Positions 34,058 through 44,029 of a DNA stretch of 64,000 nucleotides are shown piece after piece. The position numbers and the translations under genes are program-made. The stretch is from the NCBI GenBank assembly GCA_031769625.1, contig JAUIMM010000088.1, forward strand, positions 9,553,501-9,617,500, read 5' to 3'. The notes under the pieces are model-generated. The model saw nothing but the letters and a program-made list of their open reading frames with translations. It was not told the DNA's origin and ran no database searches. This stretch comes from Taudactylus pleione. Its lineage: Eukaryota > Chordata > Amphibia > Anura > Myobatrachidae. Each line of letters starts with the position of its first letter. Within the stretch, counting starts at the first letter, position 1.

Positions 34058-34880
34058 AGTGTGAACCTAAATCGCCCATGGCGGAAGCCCGACTCTCCAG
34101 CCCAGTTCGGACAAACAATCCGCATTCATTTGTAGATGTCCCGGTATTTGCCGGACTTCAAAAGAAAAAGTCTGGAGAGCCAGATACCACCTTGTCAGTT
34201 TTGCGTTAGAATTTTTCATAGACTGTACACCCGGCCCCACAAAGATAATATCTCAATGACTCAAGAACCCATTTTATAGCGAGGCATTCTTTTTCTATTA
34301 TCTAGGGGGAGATGTATTAACGGCGACATCGCCGTTGCGGTACATCCCCCTGACTTCGAGTACATACCGCGGTTCATTACCGCGGTATGTACCAAGGATT
34401 TCGCAAAGGACAGCTCTCTCGATGAGAGCTGTCCATTGCGATGCTGCCGGGCAGAGGGACTTCCGGGTTGAACACCCAGAAGTCCTTCTGCGCATGCGCA
34501 GAAGGCCGCGGGCCGCAGGGGCTCATGGGAGGGATCCGATCGGATCCCCCCCGGCCCCGAGCGTCGCGCTAAGAAGCCCATAGGCTTCTATTGGGTAATG
34601 CCATCTGAAGGTGGCGTTACCTAGCGACGCGAAGCAGCAGAATGCAGCGCATTCTGTTGCTTAATACATACGGGGAATGCGGTAAAACCCCCGAAAACTG
34701 CATTTTCGGGGGTTTTACCGCATTTTGCCGTTAATACATCTCCCCGTAGTCTCTTGTGGGAACAACTTTCTACTAAGATATAGAATAGGGTGTTCAATGC
34801 CATCAAACTCCTGACACAAAACTGCCCCCAAGCCCACATCTGAGTGTCTGTTTGTACGACAAAAGGCTTGGTAAAATCTG
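34058..34880 (-). pseudogene. Gmr1-like RNase H, directly after integrase; RT missing
   Basis: FVVQTDT, then SDVGLGAVLCQEFDGIEHPI and LYLSRKLFPQET lie at 34870-34750. After the hairpin-chain insertion (34305-34745), IEKECLAIKW and SLRYYLC continue at about 34295-34240, and RNase H text runs toward the 3' LTR. Because these sit between the integrase C-terminus and the 3' LTR, the order is integrase before RNase H. No RT block (such as YxDD) is seen, so RT was deleted. Confidence 0.82.
34305..34745. mobile_element. Hairpin-chain element, family B, 441 bp, inserted in RNase H
   Basis: GGGGGAGATGTATTAACGGC and its inverse (GCCGTTAATACATCTCCCC) form the ends. Consecutive stems: 34319-34336 (8 bp), 34361-34391 (14 bp, GTACATACCGCGGT), 34407-34433 (11 bp), a 22-nt perfect palindrome 34483-34504 (CCTTCTGCGCA...), an 18-nt palindrome 34531-34548 (GGGATCCGATCGGATCCC), 34571-34588 (AGAAGCC / GGCTTCT), and a 22-bp perfect stem at about 34677-34725. 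Flanks are CTA and GTA. Confidence 0.88.
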
Positions 34881-35314
34881 GAGACTTCATAATTTAGTTC
34901 GGCAACCTTTCTAATTACTTCAAATGGCCCTTGACACTTTGTTAGTAATTTGCTTCCCTGTGTAGGTAACAACAAAAGGACTTTATCCCCAGGTGAAAAA
35001 ACTGAAGTTCAGGCATTACAGTATTGCAAGATATTTTTGATCCTCCTGTGCATTCACCAAACTTTCCCAGGCCAATTGACTTAGCAGGTCTATGCGATTA
35101 CGCATCTGGACCACATATTGAAATGATGCTTTCACCCTCTATTGGTTGTTCTTCCCACAGAAGGTCTTCCTCCCATAAAGAAGCTCAAAAGGGGCAAAGC
35201 CGGTAGAAGCCTGGTTCACTTCTCTGATTACAAATAACACAGGGTAGATGCTCTTCCTACCTTTTTTCTGTCTTTATAAACTTGTTTAGTGTACGGTTGA
35301 ATCTTTCGACTTAA

Positions 35315-35633
35315 GCTGGCCACACATCTAAAGATTATCTGTCCAACTAGCCAACTAGTTGATTGGTTGGAATGAAAATCTGGTAAGGAATGAAGGCAAA
35401 TGACAATCAGCAATTTGCTCCCAAACGCCAGAAAATGGACCAAAAATGTTGTTTGAACAAACAGTTTAGATCAAACATTTAACAAACTTGTCTGAACGAC
35501 CATTTTCATCTGTTTTCTGGCATTTAGGAGCAAATTGCTGATCATCAGTTACTCCCATACGTTACCAGATTTTCAATCCAACCAATCAACAAGTTGGCTG
35601 GTTGGATGTAAGTTGGTCTAGTGTGTGGCCAGC
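35315..35633. mobile_element. Palindromic miniature element, GCTGGCCACAC family, copy 1, TTAA flanks
   Basis: Starts GCTGGCCACACATCTAAAG after TTAA (35311-35314) and ends GTGTGTGGCCAGC before TTAA (35634-35637). A TTAA duplication would suggest piggyBac-like or Kolobok-like mobilisation; the class is not certain. Confidence 0.88.
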
Positions 35634-35717
35634 TTAAGCCTTCCGTTTGGGGATAATATACAGAGTTTCTGACAGATTTAATTTTCAACAACTTTAACAC
35701 CCCCTGCATTAACTTAA

Positions 35718-36024
35718 GATGGCCACACATCTAAAGATTATCTGTCCAACCAGCCAACTAGTTGATTGGTTGGAATGAAAATCTGGTAAGTAATACAATC
35801 AGCAATTTGCTCCCAAACACTGGAAAATGGACCAAAACTGTTGTTTGAACAAATAGTTTAGATGAAACATTTAACAAACTTGTTTGAATTACCATTTTCA
35901 TCTGTTTTCTGGCATTTAGGAGCAAATTGCTTTTCATTATTTACTCCGATACGTTTCCAGATTTTCATTCCAACCAATCAACAAGTTGGCTGGTTGGATG
36001 TAAGTTGGTCTAGTGTGTGGCCAG
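35718..36024. mobile_element. Palindromic miniature element, GCTGGCCACAC family, copy 2
   Basis: Starts ATGGCCACACATCTAAAG after TTAA and ends GTGTGTGGCCAGC before TTTA. The two halves are complementary throughout (CAGCAATTTGCTCCCAAA / TTTAGGAGCAAATTGCT). Confidence 0.88.
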
Positions 36025-36104
36025 CTTTAGACATAAAGTTTGTCCTTTGGTTGGTAAGAATTTAATTAGGTAATCCAACCCTGGAAAACAGCTCTAATAA
36101 CTTA

Positions 36105-36640
36105 GGCCCTCATTCAGAGCCGTACGCTCTGAGCAGAGCGTACGCTCTGAGCAGAGCGCATGCTCTGAATGAGGGCCGGGCTCCATTTTCATGGAGCGTC
36201 CTCCTGGACGCTCGTATAGCTGTGGGTCACCACCCACAGGCTATACGAGCGTGCATTTTGATGGCCGCGATGGTCGTGACCATCGCGACCATCGAAATTG
36301 CGAGCCGGAGCCTGCGGTTGAGGTTTTCAACCGCAAGCTCCGGAGTGATTTTGGCTCTAACAGAGCCAAAATCACTCCCACTGACATCACTAGTGATGTC
36401 AGTGGACCGGCTTCTGACGGGAGGCACGCCCCCGGCACGCCCACCAAAGGGGGCATGCTGTCAATCAACATTGACAGCACGCCCCCTTTGATCGGACACA
36501 ACGAGTGAAGGACTTTCCTTCGCTCGTCGCGTCTGGCGCATGCGCACGACGGAGCTCCCTCCGTCGTGCGCATGCTCAGTGCCTAACATCGACCCACTTG
36601 CGAGCGGACAGCCGCTCGCGAGTGGGTCTGAATCAGGCCC
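36105..36640. mobile_element. Hairpin-chain Harbinger-like element HA2, 536 bp, flanked by TTA
   Basis: GGCCCTCATTCAGAGC at the left, CTGAATCAGGCCC at the right; TTA at 36102-36104 and 36641-36643. It is a near copy of HA1 in reverse orientation, with the same succession of stems, inserted in the integrase core. Confidence 0.9.
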
Positions 36641-37551
36641 TTAGTCGCTACCTCTTTGGCTGTAGCGACCCTTAAGGGAAATGCCTCCAGATAACGGATG
36701 GCATAGTCAACTACAACTAAAATTAATTTATAGCCTTTAGACGGTGATTCAATCGGACCCAGTAAATCAACCCCTAATTTTTCAAATGGGAACACTACAA
36801 TTGGCAGAGGGATCAGCGGGGCAAGAGACAGCCAGTTTACTGTTGTCTTTTGACACTCTGAAAAGGCAGAAGAGAACCGTGAGACCTCAGCATAAACACA
36901 TGGCCAATAGAACTGGGAGGTTATTCTCTCCACCGTCTTATCCTGTCCCAAATGACCACCCCAAGAAACTGCATGGACTAAAACCAGAACCTGCTTTCTG
37001 AAAGGGCCCAGGACCACCAACTGTCGTATTACCTACCCGTTTGTGCTTGTCTAGTCAATATAAAACCTCTCTAAGCAACACAAAATGGGGATATTTTACT
37101 TCTGTTACATGTGAAAACAGGACACTATCCACTAAAAGAACCTGTTCAATTGCCATTTTTAAAGCAGGATCTTCCCATTGGACCTTTCTTAAATCAGGCT
37201 GAGGTGCAAGAGGAAGTGTTAAGACCTCTTCATTAATACTACTTAATTGAACCCCAGTATTATTCCCCGCGCCACGAGGATTAGGCAGGCTGCTAGACAT
37301 AACAGTGTTCCTAGACCTCTCAGCATTACCATGGACATCAGCATGCATAGGCACATTAGTAATGACAAGTTCATTAGAATTATCAGATATATTGACATGA
37401 ATAGGTACATCAGCATTTACAGGCACATTGCGAGCAGTAGCATTATGGGAAAAGACCTTTTTTCCCAACAAAACATCACAAGCAAGCCAGTCTCTGTGTG
37501 TTAAGGAACGGGTATTATCTTTTGAGGATATAGTCCCGCAACAGCCTAGAG

Positions 37552-37707
37552 CAGTGTTGGCTAACCTTGACACTCCAGCTGTTGTGAAACTATATATCCC
37601 AGCATGCCCTGCCACAGTTTTAGCATGTCCTAATAGCAAAACTGTAGCAGTGCATGCTGGGTTATGTAGTTCCATAACAGCTGGAGTGTCAAGGTTAGCC
37701 AACACTG
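37552..37707. mobile_element. hAT-type miniature element, 156 bp, with 8-bp target duplication
   Basis: CAGTGTTGGCTAACCTTGAC at the left is perfectly inverted at the right. GCCTAGAG lies on both sides (37544-37551, 37708-37715). The element is almost one hairpin, with GCATGCTGGG also paired internally. Confidence 0.95.
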
Positions 37708-37740
37708 GCCTAGAGGGCTGGAACACTTGGCTAGTTGCAG

Positions 37741-38430
37741 CCGTGGAGCAGCCTTGAGGGCTGGTAAGCTTTCAACTAGTTGTGGCCCGAGGGCTGTAGA
37801 AGTAGATATAGCCTTTGGGCTATGCAACAGTCTTGAGGACTGGTAAGTCTTTGAGTAGTCTTGGCCCAAGGGCAGTGAGATAAGATGTGGCCTTTGGGCT
37901 GTGTAGCAGCCTTGAGGGCTGGTAAGCCTTGGATTATTGTGGCCTGTGGGCCATAGAACAAGATGTGGCCTTTGGGCCGTGTAGCAGCCTTGGCAAGCTG
38001 TGGCCTGTGGGTCGTAGAACAAGATGCAGCCTTTGGGCTGTGCAGCCTTGGCTGTGGTCTGATGAAGGACCTGTTCCACCGGGTTGACACAGGCAGTGGT
38101 ATGCTGGGTTGCCTACTTTGGATGCTGGGATGTGGCCTGTACCGCCGGGTTGACACAAGCAGTGGTACACTGGATTGAATACTTTGGACGCTGGATTGCG
38201 ACCTGTGCCACTGGGTTGACCCAAGCAGCTGGACACTGGAGTGTGGCCTGTGCCGCCGGGTTGACACAAGCAGCTGGATGATAAACTGCGCACTCTGGAC
38301 TCTGAGTGCTGTCTGTGCCACCTGGATGACACAAACAGCAGAGCGTGGATATATGGACCATGTCGCCTAGATGATAAACGACAGGTAGTAGATATGCTGA
38401 CCATGCCGCCTAGATGACACAAACAGCAGG
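37741..38430. repeat. Two tandem arrays inside the Gmr1-like element
   Basis: 37741-38050 carries about five units of about 60-65 bp with GCAGCCTTGAGGGCTGGTAAG and TGTGGCCTTTGGGCTGTG. 38075-38430 carries about six units with GCCGGGTTGACACAAGCAG and TACACTGGA. Minus-strand frames here repeat LCQPGGTGHIP-like peptides and lie between protease and integrase; whether they were ever coding is unclear. Confidence 0.8.
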
Positions 38431-38808
38431 TAACTAAAGCTGACAGGAGAACTGGGTACTCGACTGGATAACAGGAGACAACACCAAAACCAGAAATACG
38501 TGAAACGCTATCACCGGCACCGGAGTAGCCTTCGCACCAGCAGGTAATAGCCACAGGAGCCCATCCAGGACAGACCAAGGATGATGGACAGCTGATGAGG
38601 AGTTCAGCGAACGATTTCCAGGCGTTCGCCTCACCCTGCGTTCTCAGTGCGGCAGCTTGTGACACTGTGATACCTTCTCCTTTGTTTCTTGGATTTAGGA
38701 GCCTTTACCTGAGACAGAAACAAATCAGGGGAGAAGGGAAATGTCTCTCCAAGGGTTGCTGCAGGCTTCTGTTTCTCCGGCAAAACAAGAGTCCTGAAGT
38801 GAGGCCAG

Positions 38809-39108
38809 TCATGACCTATTAGCACAGGGGACACACACCCATACATAATTTGTCTTTCCCCTGATTATCAAAGGGACCATGGCAACAGGGAAAGCCCGAA
38901 CATCTCCATGCACACAACAGATGCGGACTAGTTCGTGGGGCAACAACAACTCTGGGGACAACAAATCCCTTTGTATCAGGGTAGTAGCAGATCCAGAGTC
39001 CACCAAGCCTTCGACCAGTCTATTACCGACTTGCACACGTACCTGTATTCTAGGCAGAAGAGGGCAGGTCTCTATAGCTGTAAAGACACTGGAAAAAGAG
39101 CAATCCAT
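38809..39108 (-). pseudogene. Gmr1-like aspartic protease
   Basis: LPRIQVRVQVGNRLVEGLVD followed by SGSATTLIQRDLL has the catalytic D-S-G triad of a retropepsin; LVRICCVHGDVRAFPVAMV follows. It sits downstream of the knuckle as expected. Confidence 0.78.
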
Positions 39109-39129
39109 CTGTGGACACGCCTATTCTTG

Positions 39130-40000
39130 ATGCCCACCTTGGCCACATGAGGAAAACACTTGAGCTGGAGTTATTGGAGAAGTCCTCATCTCTGGACCTC
39201 CATCTTCTGGAAAATGGGCGGCCATTACCTTCCCCATAGAATGACTTCTGGGCCGTAAACCCTCTTTACGTGAAGAGAAGGGCGAAGCTGTGGGCCTTAT
39301 TTTTCTTGGAGCCATCGTCTGTGAGGGGTACTGGTGCCTATCCGAATCCATATGTGGGGGCACCTTATCCCAAGATATCACACACTGTGGAGACAGACAG
39401 GGAGACTACAGCGTAATTAAAGAAGACAGGTTCTCTATATCATCCAGCACCAGCAAAGCATTTTCTACTAGCCTGAAAATGAATCCAACTCGATGCAGCT
39501 GGACCCAGCGAGCAATTTTGGCAGGGAGAGGTGCAACAAACTGTTCGAGAATGACTAGCTCTACCAGCCTTGCGGAATTATGTGGGTCCGGCTGCAGCCA
39601 TTTAACTGCGAGGTCGGCCAGTTTCTGGGCCAAGATGCATGGCCTTCCATCAGGATTAGACACAGACCTGAATTTCCGCCATTATGCTTCTGGATAGAGG
39701 CCAAACCGATCTGCTATGGCAGCCTTCACTTGTTCATATATTTTTGCATCTTCCAGGGAGAGGGCGGCGTATACAACTTGAGCCTCCCCCGTTAGCAGAG
39801 GGGCAATCTGTATGGCCCATGAATCTTTGGGTCATGCTTGCAAGGTAGCAACCCTTTCAAAAGAGGTAAGAAAGACATCATCTGAGGCCTGCATTTTGGG
39901 AAGTACTGGAGCAGTTACCACGGCTTGCTGCTGTTTAAAGAAGTCCAACACCTGTTGCAAAACGGCTTCCATGGTGGTCTCTTTAGGATCCTTGGCACAG
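39130..40000 (-). pseudogene. Gmr1-like gag with SCAN-like segment and remnant zinc knuckle
   Basis: On the minus strand 39663-39406 reads LAQKLADLAVKWLQPDPH, then LVELVILEQFVAPLPAKIAR and WVQLHR, matching the helical pattern of the SCAN domain and of the capsid C-terminus of Gmr1-like elements. Further on, FSSCGQGGHQE is what remains of a CCHC knuckle. The frame is broken in several places. In the intact family this protein forms the retrotransposon particle. Confidence 0.78.
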
Positions 40001-40013
40001 GAACTCACTTTAT

Positions 40014-40029
40014 CCCACTTCTGACACCA
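40014..40029 (-). promoter_or_regulatory. Primer-binding site, tRNA-Leu type
   Basis: The minus strand reads TGGTGTCAGAAGTGGG three bases inside the 5' LTR, complementary to the 3' end of a tRNA-Leu including CCA. The tRNA identity is from memory. Confidence 0.75.
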
Positions 40030-40032
40030 CAA

Positions 40033-40404
40033 TGTAGCGGGTAAATTCAGACGATCAATGGGAGACTGAGATGATGCAAACAAGTAAGCTTTTTATTCCA
40101 GGCATGAAAAGGCAGAGTCAGTGCAGTGACTTCTTACATAAGGCAAACACAGTTCAGGAACAATAATTCAGCTTACATGAGACAGCAGTTCAAACAAGCA
40201 GAGTATTCCCAGCACAGTCATGGTTCACATTGTGTAGCAAAGAGAGCTGCTTAAGGTGAAACCTCTCCCTCACATTTCCACTGACTAAACTTACCAGGTT
40301 TTTATACCTTAGCTGGTCTCAATTGAGGCACGGGTGTGGTTCCTACTTGGCTACAGGGAGGTTAACCCTTTCCTCAGAATGTGGGAGAGACCCACTCTGT
40401 TACA
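40033..40404 (-). repeat. 5' LTR of the Gmr1-like element
   Basis: 372 bp, alignable with the other LTR over its length; it has small indels and scattered substitutions, so the insertion is not recent. Confidence 0.92.
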
Positions 40405-40433
40405 CCGCCGCTTAGTAAATTTTGCCCTAAACC

Positions 40434-41340
40434 TTTATTCGCAATACGTCGCTCTTGTCACAAACATTACCATCACTGTACAGCTGACAGCTGAGGATGT
40501 GATTGCACATTACCAGTATAAAGCAATTATTTATATATTCATAAAAACATCATATGCTCCGTTTTACAACAAGCACTTTCATGTTTTCCCTATTTAGTTG
40601 CTGATTAATAACCTGCTAAATTTTATTGTTTTATTTTGTACACATACCAAGCAATTAGTGGTGTATGTCTTCATCAATAGGTATGCTCTATTGATCTGGC
40701 TGTGCTTGCAAGTAGAATGTGTGCAATACTGCTCAGTCTTTCAGAATTAAAAGATTAACGCCAAAGCAGTGTGATTTACAGAACTACACAGTGCTATGTG
40801 ACACTTGTGTCCAGAATGTCATAAATAAACATTTTACTCAGGGATCAATCTGTCAATGTGACCCTACACTGCAATTTATGCTGCTGAATGACGCCTTGAC
40901 AACATAAAAACTCTGCTGGTGTTACATTTTTCCTTAAAGACTTCATGACTAACAACATATTTGTCCTATTACCAGAAAACTGGTCTTAAGCAAGAGCACT
41001 TCCACAACGCAGGGGGACAATCGGATTCACGTAGCTGAGTGATTATTCCAACTGCACATGCGCAAACAATCCCTTAGAGCTCGGAGAGGGCATGTGCAGA
41101 GTGTATGCACAAAGGCGCTATTGCGATCGAGACACACGGTATCAGAAATGCTGTTGAAAAGTTCAGGGCTTTCCTGGGTGGTGGCTAGTAGCGCACGCAA
41201 GCATGGTCCGTTTAATGGCATATTATGGGAGCGTCGCGGGTTTGTCAGTGAAAGCAGCTGCATACACAGTCGCAGACATAAGAGGCCATAGTCAGCTGGA
41301 GAAACTGCGCCTGCCACAGGGTTGGTGCAAGTTTCGATGG
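40434..41340. other. No gene seen
   Basis: AT-rich sequence to about 41.0 kb, then GC-richer sequence with CATGCGCA motifs that may belong to a decayed miniature element. Confidence 0.5.
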
Positions 41341-41349
41341 TGCAATGGT

Positions 41350-41875
41350 CTATGAGTCTGATTCAAAAGACGTACGCTAATGCGATCGCAGCTGCGATTC
41401 CACACGGAACGCAGCATCGAAAATATGCCAATTTCTGCAAAGATCACTCATGCATAGAGATGCCCACTGCTGCCTCCTGACCTGCATACGATGACTCATA
41501 CCTGCGTAAATATCAGTAACATCGACACACATCAAGCTGCCATCTTGCCCTTGCGGCAGGTCTGACCTGCTGCAGATATGGCAGCTCTCCTGACTCCCAG
41601 AGCTGCGTAGGAGATCGCAAGGGCTAATTTATGCACACCCATATAGCGGCGCTCAGATGGTCAGACAAGCATGCATTTTTATGACCACTCCCTATTACCA
41701 CCCCCAAACGCTGACAGCCAGTCACTCACTTTGCGATGGATTCCTCAGTGCGTCCGTAATTGCAGTGCAATCACTGCACAGGTGCAGTGCGGCTTACACG
41801 CATGCACAATGGCAAACAATCGCTCGATCTGTGTACATAATCGCCATTGCTTTCATCTCTGAATCAAGCCCTAAG
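41350..41875. mobile_element. GATCGCA-type miniature element (putative)
   Basis: GAGTCTGATTCAAAAGACG at the left and CTCTGAATCAAGCCCTAA at the right suggest inverted ends; GCGATCGCAGCTGCGATTCC lies inside. Related to 47.5-47.97 kb. Confidence 0.5.
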
Positions 41876-41899
41876 TAAGCATCAATCTGTATTACTGTG

Positions 41900-42473
41900 T
41901 GCACAGACGCTCGCTCTGAATCAGGGCCCTCCTACCTAAACTTGGTGCGGCCTCTTGGACGCTCGCATAGCTGTGGGTTATCACCCACAGCTTTTGCGAG
42001 AGTCCATAATGATGGTCGCGATGGTCAAGACCATCGCGACCATCGGGCTTGTGACGAGACCCTGCGGTAGGGTCTCATTGCCGCAAGCCCTGGAGTGATT
42101 TTGGCTCTATCAGACACTTGTGATGTCAGTGAGGACGGCCCCAGATGATAGGCGCTCCCACGGGAACGCCTCCGTCTGGCAGCCACGCCCCTGGCACGCC
42201 CACCAAAGGGGGCGTGCTGTCACTCACCATCGACAGCACGCCCCCTTTGGTGCGAGACCCGGGTGCTAGCCGGGTCTCGCGCATGCGCATGACGGAGCTT
42301 CCTCCGTCGTGCGCATGCACATTTGGGGACCATCGACCTGCTTGCGAGCGTCCTTTCACATTCAGACACATGGATGTACAGAAGGGAAGGACTTTGTAGC
42401 GGCATTTGTATAGAGTCGCAGAAGACGGAAGACCGCTAATAGATGCTTCTGCCTCCACCTCTGAATCAGGCCC
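41900..42473. mobile_element. Hairpin-chain Harbinger-like element HA5 (partial or degenerate)
   Basis: GCTCTGAATCAGGGCC at 41913 and CTCTGAATCAGGCCC at 42460 bound it. It keeps the CAAAGGGGGCGTGCTGTC hairpin (about 42206-42250), a CCGGGTGCTAGCCGGGTC-type stem and AAGACCATCGCGACCATC, but has lost part of the CTAG-centred palindrome. Confidence 0.78.
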
Positions 42474-42788
42474 AATGTTTCTACTTTCAAATTCCAATTT
42501 CCTGGTCTATAGATATTTTTCTGGTCAAAATCTCAAACCCTGACGAAAGTTGTGCTTAAAGTGCTGCTATACATATATAAAGTGATATGAAAGCTATCAA
42601 GTTCCCTATGCTATTTCCTTTGTTATTTCTTAAAGCGTGCTTGCCTACTTTTGAAAAAGCATTTCAGGGAGATTGTGAAAGCAGCATTTATGTGTGCTGC
42701 ACTGAAGAGGGCGTGTTCTGCTCCGTCTGAGAGATGTCATAACAGTCACTTTCATGCAACTGTAAATGAGCCCCAATGTAGGTAATAA

Positions 42789-43144
42789 GGGCCTGATTCA
42801 GAGTCGCTCGCAAGCAACTGAACTTCAGTCGCTGCGGGGCTCACTACAAGACGGGGCGGCTGTCGATGGTGAGTGACAACTCGCCCCGTTTTGTAGGCGG
42901 GTAGGGTGGGTGGCTGCACAAATGCGGGAGGACCTACTAACATCACTAGTGATGTCAGTAGTGGACTTCCTGCCCTCCTCTCCTGCCCGATGGTCGCAAT
43001 AATCGCGACAGTTTCCAGCCCGCTCACACAAGCTGTGGGTGGACACCCACAGCTTTGCGAGCGCCCTGGAGACAAAAAAAAATAAGAAAACGCCCACAGA
43101 CCCTGCGAGCTGCCTGCAGCAGCAAGCGGGTCTGAATCAGGGCC
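42789..43144. mobile_element. Hairpin-chain Harbinger-like element HA3, 356 bp, flanked by TAA
   Basis: GGGCCTGATTCAGAG at the left and CTGAATCAGGGCC at the right; TAA at 42786-42788 and 43145-43147. The order of hairpins is as in HA1, but several stems have different sequence, for example ACAAGACGGGGCGGCTGTC at 42846-42864 paired with 42875-42894. Confidence 0.88.
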
Positions 43145-43147
43145 TAA

Positions 43148-43639
43148 GTTTTATGACAGCTTGATAATGGTGGTAAGGGGCAAACATAACAGGAGGGCTG
43201 TACCTTGAACATTTAAATTTTACAAATCAAGCACAGTTGTCGCAGCAAGAAATAACTCAGCAATGGTCACAGAAAGCCTGCACAGATGGCCAATAAGTCT
43301 GCTCTTTAGCCAGAGGCGCTATAAGAGGAAGGTGAGGGAGCGTGTACAGCCTCTGTACACACTCTAGTTGATGCATGTCCTCAGTGTCACTGTGCCATAG
43401 TTTATTGCACATGCTCCGATCTCCAGGAAAATGGCGTGGGTGCCATTTTTCCAGTAATTTCCGTAATGCGCATACTGAAATCTCCGGAAATATGGCATCT
43501 GGGCCATGTTCCTGGTTATATCTGTGGCACCTATAGAGAGTTAAATATTGTAAATGGGTGTAAGGTGAGCAGTGTGCACCCATTCTAGATATGCCCATGT
43601 CTCTAGCTCATTAACCCTCTAGAGCAATGTATGCTGTAC
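43148..43639. other. No gene seen
   Basis: Nothing recognisable; a 113-codon minus-strand frame has no family resemblance. Confidence 0.5.
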
Positions 43640-43983
43640 TTATCGAGAAGAATTTTTTGCAATATTAGATTTTATTGAATGCTTTTTTTTTACTTTAAAC
43701 TTACGCTATTGTTAGTATGTGAGTTTTTCTCAGCAGAATTAATCTCCCCCTCCTGCTTTTTTTTGCCCAGACCTTTTTTTTCTCTCTCCCCCATCCCTCA
43801 CAACTATAGTCCTAAAATGTTTATTTAAATGTTGTCACTCAATATATTGTCTTGTCGTCTCTTTTCTGTTATTACTTTAAGTAATTGGAACAATATATGT
43901 AACCCTTTTTGCTCTGTGTTATGCATATTATTGTGACGACTGTATATTTTTGAAATGTCTCAATAAAGTGTGTTATAAAAAAT
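43640..43983 (+). mobile_element. Retroposon 3' end (L1-like, putative)
   Basis: T-rich sequence ending GAAATGTCTCAATAAAGTG followed by TTATAAAAAA carries a poly(A) signal at about 43961-43966 and resembles L1-type tails. No target duplication was established; a decayed processed transcript is the alternative. Confidence 0.4.
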
Positions 43984-44029
43984 GACCCTCTCTAACGCTG
44001 TCCCTTCCACCAGGTTCATTCAATCTGTC

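Larger units (their letters stand above)
34880..37250 (-). pseudogene. Gmr1-like integrase, broken by three miniature elements
   Basis: In order on the minus strand: linker VQWEDPALKMAIEQVLLVDS (about 37200-37130); zinc-binding HAVSWGGHLGQDKTVERI and FSECQKTT (37020-36830); core start FEKLGVDLLGPIESP (first Asp) to 36645; then, after an insertion, LFSRVGLPN and ILTNQRTNFMS (about 36095-36030); SVYYPQTEG (about 35660); ERFNRTLNKFIK (about 35300); and the C-terminal LLPTQGSKLLTKCQGPFEVI with LNYEV (34975-34890). The second catalytic Asp appears replaced by Asn (ILTN). The frame is interrupted by elements at 36105, 35718 and 35315. Confidence 0.85.
33681..40404 (-). mobile_element. Gmr1-like Ty3/gypsy retrotransposon (integrase upstream of RNase H; SCAN-like gag)
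   Basis: LTRs lie at 33681-34042 and 40033-40404 (TGTAGCGGG...TGT(T/C)ACA), flanked by CCGCC at 33676-33680 and 40405-40409. On the minus strand the order is primer-binding site, gag with a SCAN-like segment, protease, integrase, then RNase H next to the 3' LTR. The integrase C-terminus runs in frame straight into RNase H, so RT has been deleted. Integrase before RT/RNase H is the known peculiarity of Gmr1-like gypsy elements, whose capsid gave rise to the vertebrate SCAN domain. It is dead: RT is missing and five miniature elements interrupt it. Confidence 0.88.
33426..40427. mobile_element. Miniature element with TAA flanks, split by the 6.7-kb gypsy insertion
   Basis: GGGCAAAATTTACTAAGCAG (33426) is inverted as CGGCTTAGTAAATTTTGCCC-like sequence ending at 40427. 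TAA flanks both (33423-33425, 40428-40430). The gypsy LTRs interrupt it at 33680/40405, so the miniature element is the older insertion. Confidence 0.82.

Noticed and set aside
37934..38665. 243-codon minus-strand frame with a Cys-rich repeat (LCQPGGTGH)
   Set aside because: Tandem repeat within a dead gypsy element; I could not match the Cys spacing to a known zinc finger.
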